Counted from the stretch's first letter, positions 23,637 through 33,542 are shown. The stretch: 64,000 nt of DNA from an uncultured Sterolibacterium sp. (GCA_903904605.1 CAIVDC010000001.1:62001-126000); one strand, 5' to 3'. The notes: generated by a model not told the origin, from the letters alone. A program made the numbers and translations.

Positions 23637-26225
23637 TTATGCCCTAGCGCGCAAGGCCGGCGGACTGAAGATATCGGCCGCGGCATCCGCCGGCAGCGCG
23701 GGGGAGAAGAGGTAGCCCTGAAACTGCAGGCAGCCGAAGTCGATCAGCGCCTCAAGCTGGCCGTCTGTCTCGACGCCTTCGGCCAGCACCTCGAGGCCCA
23801 GGGCATGCGCCAGCGCGACGATCGCCGCAATGATGGCGGCATCGTCGCGGTCGGTGCCGAGATCGCGGACGAAGCCCTGGTCGATCTTCAACTTGTGCAC
23901 CGGAAAGCGCTTGAGGTAGCTCAAGCTGGAATAGCCGGTGCCGAAGTCGTCGACTGCGAGCCGGACGCCCATGTCTGCGATCTGGCGCAACTTGATCATG
24001 GTTTCGTCGGCGTCATGCATCAGGGTCGATTCGGTGATCTCGAGTTCGAGCAGATCGGGCGGCAGCGCGGTTTCCTCGAGAATGTTCCGGATGCTGCCGA
24101 CCAGTTCCTTCTGGCGGAACTGGCGCGGCGATACATTCACCGACACCGGCAGCGGCGGGTAGCCTTGTGCCTGCCATTCGCTGCTCTGGCGGCAGGCCTC
24201 GCGCATCACCCATTCGCCGAGCGGCAAGATCAGGCCGGTCTCTTCCGCCACCGGGATAAAGTCGCTGGGCGGGATCATCCCCTTGCCCGGATCCAGCCAG
24301 CGCACCAGCGCCTCCAGGCCACACACGGCACGCCGTCGATAATCGACCAGGGGCTGGAAATGGAGCAAGAACTCTCCGCGCTCGAGGGCGCCGCGCAAGC
24401 GGTGCTCAAGGTTGAAGAAGTGCGTCGCTTCCTCGTTCATTTTCGGCGTGAAGAACCGGAACGTGTTGCGGCCACTTGCCTTGGCGTGGTACATCGCCGT
24501 ATCGGCATGCTTCATCAGTTCATACGCGTCGTCGCTGTCGTCCGGATAGACGCTGATGCCGATCGATGGCGTCGCGTGCAACTGATGGCCGTCGACCCAA
24601 ACGGCCTGAGCGAGCGCGGTGATTATTTTTTCCGCCACCAGCGTCGCGTCGTCGGGGCGATCGATCTCGTGGAGCACCATAACGAACTCATCGCCGCCCA
24701 GGCGCGACACGGTGTCGACGGCACGCACCGCCGCGCGCAGGCGCTCGGCGACATGCTTCAGCAGTTGGTCGCCGACCGCATGGCCGAGCGTGTCATTGAT
24801 GCTCTTGAAGCGATCGAGATCGAGGAACATCACCGCCAGCCGCTGGCGCGAGCGTGCCGCCTGGGTCAGCGCCTGGTCGAGGCGGTCGAGCAGCAGGCTG
24901 CGATTGGGACGACCGGTCAAGGCGTCGTGGTGGGCAACATGCCAGATGCGCTGCTCCGCCTGCAGGCGTTCGAACACTTCCTCCTGCAGTTGCTGGTTGG
25001 TGCTGGCAAGCTCGGCGGTTCTCTCGGCGACGCGCACCTCCAGTTCGTCGCGCGCCCGCTCCAGCGCCTCCTCGGCCTGGTGGCGTTCGGTCACGTCCTC
25101 GAAGATCCAGATCACGTCGAGACCGACGCCGGGCGTATCGGTCTTGCGCCCGGTGGCGCGCAGCCAGAACAGGTTGCCGTCCTTGCGCCGCACGCGCAGT
25201 TCCCTGACGAGGGTTTCGCCACGACGGATAATTTCGTTGGCGCGAGCGCCGAACTGGTCGTATTCGGACACGGTCGGAAACAGCATCAAGGTCGAGTTGC
25301 CGATCAACTCGCCCTCCGAATAGCCGAACATGTCTTCAAGTCGGTGGTTGCAGCGCTGGATGACGCGATTCCTGACAAACATGATGGCGACCGCGGCGTT
25401 GTTGAAAATCATCTCCTGCTCTTCGAGCGCGGCGCGCACCCGGTCTTCGGCCAGCCTCTTGCCGGTTATGTCCTCGATCAGGCCGACCGCGCCAGCCAGC
25501 GGCCTTTCGGGGTCGAAGGCGCACATCGACAGCATGCCCAGGAAAGTGGTGCCGTCCTTGCGCCGGAACAACTGCTCGCGCTGATGCCTGTTCCCCTGCG
25601 CGAGATCGATATAGGCGGCAGCCCCCGGGCCAGAATACTCCTCCTCCGAGAGGTACCACGCCCGAGTGGTCTGGCCGAGCATCTCGCCCGGCCCGTAGCC
25701 GAACAATTCCTCCATGCGGCGGTTGCAGCGCGCCACTTTGCGCTCGCGAAAAACGACGATACCGATCATGGCGGTCTCGAAAATCGCCCCGAGTTCGAGC
25801 ATCGACTGGTCCAGCGCCTTGCGCATCATCCGGTCTTCACTGACGTCCTCCATGATCCAGATGGTGCCGTCCCGGGTACGCTCGGCATCGATGGCCTTGG
25901 CCGAAACGCGGCACCAGAACAGCGAGCCGTCCTTGCGCCGGTACCGGGTCTCGGTATGGAAAGACTTGCCTGCCGACAGCGCCGGCGAGGCCGCGCGACC
26001 GATTTCCTTGTATTCCTCCGCGGAAGGGTAGAGCGCCTCGCCGGGCAACCCGATCAGCTCTTCCTGCGTATAGCCGAACATTTCGGCGCAGAGCGCATTG
26101 CTGGAGGCGACCTTGCGATTGCGGGAAAACAGGATGCCGACCGTGGCATTGTCGAGGATCGCCTGCTGGTCGAGCAGGATCTTGCGCAATTCGCCTTCGG
26201 TGAGTTGATCCAGGCGGGCGATCAT
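23637..26225 (-). CDS. Triple-PAS GGDEF-EAL cyclic di-GMP signalling protein
   Basis: 862 aa, no membrane segment. Three PAS/PAC modules come first (about 20-140, 145-265 and 270-395), each ending in a W/GRRKDG-type PAC motif. A coiled-coil linker (about 400-440) follows, then a diguanylate cyclase domain with intact RLGGDEF (G510-F514) and an EAL phosphodiesterase domain with EALVRW (from residue 638), NVSPRQF, DDFGTGYSSL, KIDQGFVRD and AEGVET. Both catalytic sites look intact, so the protein could make or break c-di-GMP depending on PAS input. It lies 12 bp downstream of two dehydrogenase genes and 28 bp upstream of the FKBP gene. Confidence 0.9.
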   Translation of the reverse strand: MIARLDQLTEGELRKILLDQQAILDNATVGILFSRNRKVASSNALCAEMFGYTQEELIGLPGEALYPSAEEYKEIGRAASPALSAGKSFHTETRYRRKDGSLFWCRVSAKAIDAERTRDGTIWIMEDVSEDRMMRKALDQSMLELGAIFETAMIGIVVFRERKVARCNRRMEELFGYGPGEMLGQTTRAWYLSEEEYSGPGAAAYIDLAQGNRHQREQLFRRKDGTTFLGMLSMCAFDPERPLAGAVGLIEDITGKRLAEDRVRAALEEQEMIFNNAAVAIMFVRNRVIQRCNHRLEDMFGYSEGELIGNSTLMLFPTVSEYDQFGARANEIIRRGETLVRELRVRRKDGNLFWLRATGRKTDTPGVGLDVIWIFEDVTERHQAEEALERARDELEVRVAERTAELASTNQQLQEEVFERLQAEQRIWHVAHHDALTGRPNRSLLLDRLDQALTQAARSRQRLAVMFLDLDRFKSINDTLGHAVGDQLLKHVAERLRAAVRAVDTVSRLGGDEFVMVLHEIDRPDDATLVAEKIITALAQAVWVDGHQLHATPSIGISVYPDDSDDAYELMKHADTAMYHAKASGRNTFRFFTPKMNEEATHFFNLEHRLRGALERGEFLLHFQPLVDYRRRAVCGLEALVRWLDPGKGMIPPSDFIPVAEETGLILPLGEWVMREACRQSSEWQAQGYPPLPVSVNVSPRQFRQKELVGSIRNILEETALPPDLLELEITESTLMHDADETMIKLRQIADMGVRLAVDDFGTGYSSLSYLKRFPVHKLKIDQGFVRDLGTDRDDAAIIAAIVALAHALGLEVLAEGVETDGQLEALIDFGCLQFQGYLFSPALPADAAADIFSPPALRARA

Positions 26226-26237
26226 GGCTTGCCGTCT

Positions 26238-27107
26238 TCAAGCATGGGCAAGTTCCAGCACTTTGAGCAGCGAGACGCTGTCCAGTCCACCCCAGCCATG
26301 GGCCATCAGGGCATTGATCTGCTGCCACACCTGGCCCGCGACCGGCAGCGGGCAACCCAGGCGGCTCGCCTCATGCATCAGGATGGCGAAATCCTTATGA
26401 TGAAGCCGCGCCTCGACGCCGGCCTGGAAGTCACGCGCCGCCATGCGGCCGCCGAACACTTCCAGTACCACCGAGCCGGCGGCACCGCCCAACAGGGCGG
26501 ACCTCACCCGCCCGGCATCGACGCCCGAGGCGGCGGCCAGGCGCAGCGCCTCGGCGCAGGCCTCGATCGAAGCCACCATCACCATCTGGTTGCAGGCCTT
26601 GGCCACCTGTCCGGCGCCATGGCCGCCGACATGGACGATGGTCTTGCCGAGCGTTTCGAGCAATGGCCGCACCCGCGAAAAGATTCCGGCTTCGCCGCCG
26701 ACCATGACCGCCAGCGTGCCCGCTCGCGCCGCGGCGACGCCGCCCGAGACCGGTGCGTCGAGCATGGCGATGTCCTTTTCAGCCAAACGGCCGGCGATCC
26801 GCCGCGCCGCCTGCGGGGAGATGGTGCTCATATCGACATGGATGCTGCCCGCCGGAGCCCCTTGAATCAGGCCATCCGGCCCCAGCGCGATGGCGGCAAC
26901 GTCATCGCTCGTCGTCACCATGGTGAATACGACCTCGGCGCACCCCGCCAGCTCGGCCGGACTGGCGCAGGCCCGGGCGCCCTGTTCGAGCAGCGGCCTC
27001 AGGCTGTCCGGCCGGCGCGCCCAGAGCTCCAGCTGGTGGCCGGCGCGCAGCAGTTGCAGCGCCATCGGCCGCCCCATCGCACCCAGGCCGATGAAGCCCA
27101 GCCTCAT
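26238..27107 (-). CDS. NAD(P)-binding beta-hydroxyacid dehydrogenase (first of a tandem pair)
   Basis: 289 aa. The Rossmann motif GFIGLGAMGRPMALQLLRAGH is at the N-terminus. The substrate-binding DAPVSGGVAAARAGTLAVMVGG and the catalytic lysine segment GAGQVAKACNQ follow. This is the family of 3-hydroxyisobutyrate dehydrogenase and tartronate semialdehyde reductase (GarR). The start overlaps the stop of the upstream paralogue by four bases. The two share layout and many motifs and are best explained by tandem duplication. The true substrate is open: a 3-hydroxy acid or 2-hydroxy-3-oxopropionate. Confidence 0.82.
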   Translation of the reverse strand: MRLGFIGLGAMGRPMALQLLRAGHQLELWARRPDSLRPLLEQGARACASPAELAGCAEVVFTMVTTSDDVAAIALGPDGLIQGAPAGSIHVDMSTISPQAARRIAGRLAEKDIAMLDAPVSGGVAAARAGTLAVMVGGEAGIFSRVRPLLETLGKTIVHVGGHGAGQVAKACNQMVMVASIEACAEALRLAAASGVDAGRVRSALLGGAAGSVVLEVFGGRMAARDFQAGVEARLHHKDFAILMHEASRLGCPLPVAGQVWQQINALMAHGWGGLDSVSLLKVLELAHA

Positions 27108-27979
27108 TCCTGACCGCTCATTCTCTCCAGCAGTTTCAACATGGCAATGGAGTCCTCTTCGCCCAGGCCCGAGCCAACCATGGCATTGAGCATCTGCGCC
27201 GTCGCCGCGGCACTGGGCAGCATCAGGCCGAGACCGTGCGCCTCCTCCATGACGATGCGCAGATCCTTCTGGTGCATCCAGGACTTGAAGCCGGGTTTGA
27301 AGTTGCGGTCGAGCATCCGCTGGCCATGGTTTTCCAGGATCTTGCTGTAGGCGAAGCCGCCCAGGAGGGCCTCGCGCACTTTCGCTGGATCGACGCCGCT
27401 CTTGCTGGCGAAGCTGAAGGCTTCCGCCACGGCGGCGACGCCGACGCCGGTGAGGATCTGGTTGCAGGCCTTGGCCACTTGTCCCGCTCCGGAATCGCCG
27501 ATCAGGGTCGCCGACTTGCCGAGCTTTTCGAACAGCGGCCTGATCTCCTCGAACACGCTGGCTTTGCCACCGACCATGATGGTCAGCGCGGCATTGATGG
27601 CGCCGACCTCTCCCCCGGACACCGGCGCGTCGAGGAAGTCGATGCCATGGGCCAGCAGCCTGACGCCGATGTCGCGCGCTGCGGCCGGAGCGATGGTGCT
27701 CATGTCCACGATGACAGTGCCGGGCCCCGCGCCTTCCGCGATGCCGCCCTCGCCCAGCGCGACCTGCGCCACGTCGGGCGCATCGGCCACCATGGTGAAG
27801 ACGATTCTTGCGTGCCTGGCCACCTCGGCGGCACTGACATGGGCATGGGCATGGACTTCGGCAAACGGCTCGAGCGACGCCGGGCGCCGCGCCCACAAGT
27901 GCAATTCATGGCCGGCGCGGGCAAGGTTAAGCGCCATGGGCCGGCCCATCAGGCCGAGTCCGACAAATCCGATCTTCAT
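27104..27979 (-). CDS. NAD(P)-binding beta-hydroxyacid dehydrogenase, GarR-like (second of a tandem pair)
   Basis: 291 aa. It begins with GFVGLGLMGRPMALNLARAGH (dinucleotide binding) and contains IDFLDAPVSGGEVGAINAALTIMVGG and GAGQVAKACNQIL with the catalytic lysine. The conserved KDLRIVMEEAHGLGLMLP near the C-terminus is typical of tartronate semialdehyde reductases, so a role in glyoxylate/glycerate metabolism is likely though unproven. It is the first gene of a leftward unit that continues with its paralogue and the PAS-GGDEF-EAL gene. About 150 bp without a recognisable gene separate it from the ABC exporter operon. Confidence 0.82.
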   Translation of the reverse strand: MKIGFVGLGLMGRPMALNLARAGHELHLWARRPASLEPFAEVHAHAHVSAAEVARHARIVFTMVADAPDVAQVALGEGGIAEGAGPGTVIVDMSTIAPAAARDIGVRLLAHGIDFLDAPVSGGEVGAINAALTIMVGGKASVFEEIRPLFEKLGKSATLIGDSGAGQVAKACNQILTGVGVAAVAEAFSFASKSGVDPAKVREALLGGFAYSKILENHGQRMLDRNFKPGFKSWMHQKDLRIVMEEAHGLGLMLPSAAATAQMLNAMVGSGLGEEDSIAMLKLLERMSGQE

Positions 27980-28128
27980 GTTGACCTCCCAGTAAGGCGG
28001 CGATCGCCGCCACCATTGACCACGCCATTGCCGGCCGGCGCATTATATCTGCGCCGGGCGGCAAGGGCGCATCGGCGGATGATCGTCAGCACTCGCACTG
28101 GATTGAGCTGGGGGGCCCGGCCTCGGGG

Positions 28129-29547
28129 CTATTTGAAGCCGCCGCCGAGAGACTTGAACAAGGCCGCCAGATTCCCCGCCAGGGCCTGCTGGGAAGCCAG
28201 CCGCTGGTCTTCCAGGCCGGCCAGTTGTTGGCGGGCGTCTATCAGCTCGAGGATGGCCGTCTCGCCGACGCGATACCGCTGGTCAGCCAGTTCGACCTGG
28301 CGAAGCCGCGCCTTGCGCGCCTCATCCAGTTCGTTGAGCCTTTCCCGCTCGCGCCGGTAGCGGATGAGAGCCGTCTCGGTGTCCGAGAGCGCGGCAAGAA
28401 CGGCTTTCCGATAGCCGGCGAGGGCCCCGTCGCGCGCCGCGGCACGGCTATCGACCTGGGCCTGCAGGCGGCCGCCCGAAAACAGCGGCAGGGACAGTTG
28501 CGGGCCGAGGCTCCAGAAGCGACTGGCCTGCTCGCTCAATGCGCCCGGTGTTATCGAATCCCAGCCGCCGCTGCCGATCAAAGTAAGGCGGGGATACTGT
28601 TCCGCGATGGCGACACCGATATCCGCACTGGCGGCGGCCAGTTGCCGTTCGGCCATCCTCACGTCGGGCCGCCGCCGCAGCATTTCCGCAGGCAAACCGA
28701 CCGGTGCCGGTTCCAGCAGCACCGGGATCGGCGCATACCCGTGCAGTTCTGCGGCAATCTCATCGAGCGGCTGATCAACGAGCACTGCGAGAGCGGCCAA
28801 CGCAGCCTGCCGTTCGGCCTGCAGCGAGGGCACAACGGCGGCAGCACCGTGCATCGAGTTCTGCGCTTGCGCGACGTCGCTTTCGGAAGCCAGTCCCGCA
28901 GCCTCCTGGAGCCGCGTCAGACGCAAGATTTCGCGGCTGTTGCCGAGCATCGCTCCGGCGTTGTCGATGCGCAGCTGCCAGGCCCGGCAGTCAATCGCGT
29001 TGCGCGCCACCTCGGCCGCAACGCGAAGAGCGACATCGCGACGCTGCTCTTCGACGCCGCCAAGCCGCGCCCGCGCGGCTTCCATTTCCCGCGCGGTATG
29101 GCCAAACAGATCGACCTCCCAGGAAGCATCGAAGCCGGCGCGATAGTCGGAAAAACCGGTCTTGGGATCAGGAAAGGGAATATTGGCGAAGCCCTCGCTG
29201 TTGCGGCTCAGCTGATCGTGGCCGATACGGCCACCGGCATTGAGCTGTGGCGTTCGGCCGCCAGCGACCATGGCCAGCGTCGCACGCGCCAGGCGGATGT
29301 TGGCATCGGCGGTCGCCAGGTCGGGGCTTTTGTCGAGCGCCAGCCGGACCAGCCGATCGAGTGCCGGGTCCTCGAAAATCCGCCACCAGTCGTCCGGAAC
29401 CGCCGTCGGGCTTACGCTGCCGTCGGCGTTATCGTAGCGCGCGGGCAGGCGCGACCTGAAATCGGGGGCCCGGTAATCGGGGCCGGCGGCACAGCCGGCC
29501 AGGGCAAGCCAAAGTAGCCAGGGAAGAAATCTGCCGAGGGGTCTCAT
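28129..29547 (-). CDS. Outer membrane efflux lipoprotein (NodT/TolC family)
   Basis: 472 aa. A lipoprotein signal peptide ends in LALAGC with Cys19 as the acylation site. Two OEP repeats follow with long helical stretches, including DWWRIFEDPALDRLVRLAL and RRRPDVRMAERQLAAASADIGVAIAEQYPRLTL, which are hallmarks of NodT-type channel proteins. A trimer would form the outer membrane exit duct for the ABC exporter encoded upstream. The start overlaps the stop of the preceding permease gene by four bases; the longer open frame upstream belongs to that gene's opposite reading. Confidence 0.88.
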   Translation of the reverse strand: MRPLGRFLPWLLWLALAGCAAGPDYRAPDFRSRLPARYDNADGSVSPTAVPDDWWRIFEDPALDRLVRLALDKSPDLATADANIRLARATLAMVAGGRTPQLNAGGRIGHDQLSRNSEGFANIPFPDPKTGFSDYRAGFDASWEVDLFGHTAREMEAARARLGGVEEQRRDVALRVAAEVARNAIDCRAWQLRIDNAGAMLGNSREILRLTRLQEAAGLASESDVAQAQNSMHGAAAVVPSLQAERQAALAALAVLVDQPLDEIAAELHGYAPIPVLLEPAPVGLPAEMLRRRPDVRMAERQLAAASADIGVAIAEQYPRLTLIGSGGWDSITPGALSEQASRFWSLGPQLSLPLFSGGRLQAQVDSRAAARDGALAGYRKAVLAALSDTETALIRYRRERERLNELDEARKARLRQVELADQRYRVGETAILELIDARQQLAGLEDQRLASQQALAGNLAALFKSLGGGFK

Positions 29548-30644
29548 TGCCCGCTCCTGAAGAGGAAAAGTGTGTAGGCCAGGCCCAGCGTGACCGCTGC
29601 AATGGCCAGCAGCGGCCACAGATGAGGCCAGACCTGGACAAAGCCGTGGCCCTTGAGAAAGATGCCCTTGACGATGACGATGAAGTGAGTCACCGGATCG
29701 ACGGCGCTGACGGCACGCAGGATCACGGGCATGTTCTCGACCGGAGCCAGATAACCGGAGAGGATGATCGCCGGCGCCATGAAGCCGAAGACTCCCAGAA
29801 AAGCCTGCTGCTGATTGGCGCAAAGGGCCGAGATGAACAGGCCGAACCCGGACAGCGACAAGCCATAGCAGAGCATCGACAGATAAAGCAGCCAGACCGA
29901 ACCGGTAAACGGGACGTGATAAACCCAGACCGCGGCCGCAGCGATAATGCTGCCCTGTATCACGGCGACGAGAATGCCCGGCACGGCCTTGCCGGCCATG
30001 ATGTATCCGGGAGTCAGCGGTGAAACCAGCAGCTGCTCGAATGTCCCTTCTTCACGCTCACGCGCCAGTGAAAGCGCCGTCACCATCAGACAGCCGATGG
30101 TCGTGATCAGTGCGACGAGACTGGGCAGGACGAACCAGCGGTATTCGAGGTTCGGGTTATACAGATGCTGCACCGTCAGACGTGCCGGCAGGACCTGCGG
30201 CCGCTGCTCCTCGGCGAACTGCCGGATCACCTGCTGGGCATAGCCGAACGCGATCTGGGCGCTGTTCGAACGCCGTCCGTCGATGATCGCCTGTACCTGG
30301 GCGGGTTCACCGCGAGCCAGACGGCGCGTGAAATCCGCTGCGATCCGGACGGCCAGAAGCGCCTGTTGCGCGTCGATGCTCTGCCGCAGTTGCTCCTCGC
30401 TATTGACCATGATCAGTCGCGGAAAGGCTTTTGCGGCAGCGAGCCGCTGGATCAGTTCGATCGAAGCGGCACCCCCGTCCTCGTTATAAATCGCCAGGGT
30501 GCTGTTCTTCACTTCGAGGGTCGCCGCGAAAGGAAAGAGCAGCAACTGGAGGATGACCGGCATGATCATCATCGCGCGGGTCTGGGAATCGCCCATGATG
30601 GCCTGCAACTCCTTTCGAACCAGGGTAAGAATGGCGTGCCACAT
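29544..30644 (-). CDS. ABC-2 type export permease (YhhJ/YbhR-like)
   Basis: 366 aa. One N-terminal helix (LQLLLFPFAATLEV) is followed by a periplasmic domain (about 50-180) and five further helices. LAREREEGTFEQLLVSPLTPGYIMAGK is the coupling segment typical of ABC-2 permeases. The ATG at 30644 lies one base after the preceding permease gene's stop and gives the expected N-terminus (MWHAILTLVRKELQAI). It should heterodimerise with the neighbouring permease and be driven by the double-domain ATPase. Substrate unknown; homologous systems export drugs or other hydrophobic compounds. Confidence 0.87.
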   Translation of the reverse strand: MWHAILTLVRKELQAIMGDSQTRAMMIMPVILQLLLFPFAATLEVKNSTLAIYNEDGGAASIELIQRLAAAKAFPRLIMVNSEEQLRQSIDAQQALLAVRIAADFTRRLARGEPAQVQAIIDGRRSNSAQIAFGYAQQVIRQFAEEQRPQVLPARLTVQHLYNPNLEYRWFVLPSLVALITTIGCLMVTALSLAREREEGTFEQLLVSPLTPGYIMAGKAVPGILVAVIQGSIIAAAAVWVYHVPFTGSVWLLYLSMLCYGLSLSGFGLFISALCANQQQAFLGVFGFMAPAIILSGYLAPVENMPVILRAVSAVDPVTHFIVIVKGIFLKGHGFVQVWPHLWPLLAIAAVTLGLAYTLFLFRSGQ

Positions 30645-30645
30645 C

Positions 30646-31797
30646 TCAGGCCACCCGGTCGCGGTCGAGCCGGCGGCCCGTCTTGAGCGCCGTAAGACCC
30701 AGCCAGAAGCCTGCCGAGAACAGCAGGAAGGCCGTGTTGAGGGCCAATACCGGCCACACGTCGCCGGCCTGGAACAGGGTCTGGAGGGCGCTGACGAAAT
30801 AACGTGCCGGCACCAGGTAGGTGGCTGCCTGGACCGGCGGGGGCATGCTGGAGATCTCGAAGACGAACCCGGAAAGCATGGTAGCCGGCAGGAATGCGGC
30901 GGTGAGAGCGGCCTGGGCGGCAACGAACTGATTGCGGGTCACGGTGGACAGCAGCAACCCCAGGCCGAGGCTGCTGCCCAGAAACAGGCTGCTGACGATG
31001 AACAGCAGCCACAGCGAACCACGCAGCGGAACGCCCATCAGCAAGGTCGCGACAAGCACGCACAGGAGCATGGCGACCATCCCCAGCAGGTAATACGGCA
31101 GGATCTTGGAAAGCAGCAGCTCAGCGCGCGTCACCGGGGTCGACAACAAGGCTTCCATCGTTCCGCGCTCCCATTCGCGGGCGACGACGAGCGAGGTGAG
31201 CAGTGCGCCGATGACCGTCATGATCACGGAGATCGATCCGGGCACCAGAAAATTGCGGCTTACCGTGGTCGGATTGAACCAGAAGCGGGGCTCGAGGGAT
31301 GTCATCGTGGGCGCCTTCAGGCCTTGATCGCTGGCGCGCTGCGACAGCCAGACCTGCCACAAGCCCTGCAGATAACTGTCGAGAAAGCTGGCCGTGTTCG
31401 GCTCGCTGCCGTCGGTCAGAACCTGGATCGCGGCCTCTCCCTTCCCCTGGCGTACCTTGGCCGAAAAGTCGGAAGACAGGACGACCATTCCTTTGATGCT
31501 TCCGTTCTCCAGTTCCTCCCGCAGCGCGGGACGGGACAGTCCGACGCGGAGGTCTATGAAGGGAGAACCCGCGAGCACCGCTGCGAAGCTTCGCGCCTCC
31601 GCGCCGCCGTCTTCGTCCAGGAGGCCCAGACGGATGCTGCTGGTGTCGAGATTGATGCCATAGCCGAAGATGAACAGCAAGACGACCGGCAGCACGAAGG
31701 CGATCAGAATGCTGCTGGGGTCGCGCACGATTTGATAGCCCTCCTTGCGACAGAGCGCCAGCAGGCGGCGCGGGTCGATGCGCCCGGGTCGTTTCAT
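30646..31797 (-). CDS. ABC-2 type export permease (YbhS-like)
   Basis: 383 aa. It has the same layout as its neighbour: a first helix with FVLPVVLLFIFGYGINLDTSSI, a periplasmic domain, then five helices. REWERGTMEALLSTPVTRAELLLSKILPYYLLG is the cytoplasmic coupling region. The start overlaps the end of the ATPase gene (ATGA). Paired permeases with a fused ATPase and HlyD adaptor form a tripartite exporter resembling YbhFSR-YbhG. Confidence 0.88.
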   Translation of the reverse strand: MKRPGRIDPRRLLALCRKEGYQIVRDPSSILIAFVLPVVLLFIFGYGINLDTSSIRLGLLDEDGGAEARSFAAVLAGSPFIDLRVGLSRPALREELENGSIKGMVVLSSDFSAKVRQGKGEAAIQVLTDGSEPNTASFLDSYLQGLWQVWLSQRASDQGLKAPTMTSLEPRFWFNPTTVSRNFLVPGSISVIMTVIGALLTSLVVAREWERGTMEALLSTPVTRAELLLSKILPYYLLGMVAMLLCVLVATLLMGVPLRGSLWLLFIVSSLFLGSSLGLGLLLSTVTRNQFVAAQAALTAAFLPATMLSGFVFEISSMPPPVQAATYLVPARYFVSALQTLFQAGDVWPVLALNTAFLLFSAGFWLGLTALKTGRRLDRDRVA

Positions 31798-33542
31798 GCG
31801 CGCAATTCCTCCCGCTGTCCATCGTCTTGTTCGACCAGCCTGATGAAAGCCTCTGCCATGGTGATTTCCTCCTCGCCCGCACGCGTCGCCTGCTGCTTCA
31901 ATCGGTCCGGCGTACCGGCGGCGATCATGCGGCCGCGGTAGATCAGGCCGATGCGGTCGCAGTATTCGGCCTCATCCATGAAGTGGGTCGTGACCATGAC
32001 GGTCACCCCCTTTTCCACCAGGCCGTTGATGTGCGTCCAGAATTCGCGACGGGTGATGGGATCGACGCCTGAAGTCGGTTCATCGAGAAAGAGCAGCGGC
32101 GGCTGGTGCATGATCGCGCAGGAAAGTGCCAGCCGTTGCTTGAAGCCCAGAGGCAGGGCGCCGGCCTGAGTGGCCAGAAACGGCTGCAGTTCGAACACGC
32201 GCACCATATCCGCGATCTGCTTGGCCTGGATATCGCCGCGCAGGCCGTAGATGCCGGAGAAGAAGCTCAGGTTCTGGGCCACGCTCAGGTTGCCGTAGAG
32301 GGCAAACTTCTGGGCCATATAGCCGATTTGCCTGCGTGCGTGGCTGGCGCTGGTCTTCAGGTCCAGTCCCATCACCTGCGCCGTTCCGCTGCTCGGCGCG
32401 AGCAGGCCGCACATCATCTTGAAGGTCGTCGACTTGCCCGCTCCGTTGGGTCCGAGCAAGCCGAATATCTCGCCGCGCCTGACCCGGAAGCTGATCCGGT
32501 CGGTTGCCACGAAGTCGCCGAAGCGGCGGGTCAGCGCGTCGGCGCTGATCATGGCTGCAGCATCGACGCCTCGATCCACCCGTGTTTCCGGCATGTGTTC
32601 GGCGAGGACAGATTCGCCACCGGGGCCGCCCCCGAGCAGATCGACAAAGGCGTCCTCGAGACGCGGCCTGACCTCGACCAGATAAGCCTCCGGCCCGGCC
32701 TGCAAGCCGTCGAGTTGCGGCGGCTCATCGGCGCGCCTGAGTACCAGACGGATGGACTCGCCTTGCAGCACGCCGTCGCTCACCTCGGGCGCGCGCAGCG
32801 CCTTCTGCAGCACCTCTCGCCGGCTCCCGACGATATTGCGCAACTGCAGGCAGCGCCCTTGCATCCGCTCGCTCAAGGAAGCCGGAGTGCCGGCGTATTC
32901 GAGCCGGCCGGCGTTCATCAGCAGGACTTCGCTGCAGCGTTCCGCCTCGTCGAGATAGGCCGTGCTCCATACGATAGTCATGCCGGCATCGGCCAGCGTG
33001 CCCACCATTTTCCAGAGTTCGCGTCGGGAAATGGGGTCTACGCCGACACTCGGCTCGTCGAGGAGCAAGACGCGCGGCGAGCCGAGCAGGGTGCAGGCCA
33101 GTCCCAGCTTCTGTTTCATGCCTCCCGACAACTTGCCGGCCGGGCGCCCGGTAAAACGGGCAAGGTCGGTAAAGGCCAGCAGGTGGGCAAAGCTGCTGGC
33201 GCGTGCGGGACCGAGGACGCCATGCAGATCCGCGTAGAGATCCAGATTCTCCTGTACCGTCAGGTCTTCATACAGGCCGAATTTCTGCGGCATGTAGCCC
33301 AGGCGCAAACGCAATTCTGCAGCCTCTGTCACGGGGTCGAGGCCATCCACCAGGATTTGCCCGGCGCTCGCCTTCAGAAGGCCGGCCATGATACGCATCA
33401 GCGTCGTCTTGCCGGCACCATCGGGCCCGACCAGACCCGTGATAACGCTCCGCCGGATATCGACGTCCAAGGCGTGCAGTGCAGTGCCGCCGTCAAACCG
33501 GTACTGCACAGCCCGAATGATGATGGCAGCGGCGTCGTTCAT
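31794..33542 (-). CDS. ABC exporter ATPase with two fused nucleotide-binding domains (YbhF-like)
   Basis: 582 aa. The first nucleotide-binding domain has Walker A GPDGAGKTT (39-47), LSGGMKQK and LLLDEPSVGVDP. The second has GPNGAGKST at about 363-371 and LFLDEPTSGVDP, but its signature is a degenerate LPLGFKQRL. Both domains resemble DrrA-type exporters. Fused double ATPases of this type energise ABC-2 permease pairs. It overlaps both neighbours by four bases. The first Walker A has Asp in place of the usual Asn. Confidence 0.9.
   Translation of the reverse strand: MNDAAAIIIRAVQYRFDGGTALHALDVDIRRSVITGLVGPDGAGKTTLMRIMAGLLKASAGQILVDGLDPVTEAAELRLRLGYMPQKFGLYEDLTVQENLDLYADLHGVLGPARASSFAHLLAFTDLARFTGRPAGKLSGGMKQKLGLACTLLGSPRVLLLDEPSVGVDPISRRELWKMVGTLADAGMTIVWSTAYLDEAERCSEVLLMNAGRLEYAGTPASLSERMQGRCLQLRNIVGSRREVLQKALRAPEVSDGVLQGESIRLVLRRADEPPQLDGLQAGPEAYLVEVRPRLEDAFVDLLGGGPGGESVLAEHMPETRVDRGVDAAAMISADALTRRFGDFVATDRISFRVRRGEIFGLLGPNGAGKSTTFKMMCGLLAPSSGTAQVMGLDLKTSASHARRQIGYMAQKFALYGNLSVAQNLSFFSGIYGLRGDIQAKQIADMVRVFELQPFLATQAGALPLGFKQRLALSCAIMHQPPLLFLDEPTSGVDPITRREFWTHINGLVEKGVTVMVTTHFMDEAEYCDRIGLIYRGRMIAAGTPDRLKQQATRAGEEEITMAEAFIRLVEQDDGQREELRA

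Noticed and set aside
23565-27113. 1182-codon open frame on the plus strand opposite the GGDEF-EAL and dehydrogenase genes
   Set aside because: Same reason: the minus strand has intact catalytic motifs throughout, while the plus-strand product is His/Arg/Gln-rich shadow sequence.
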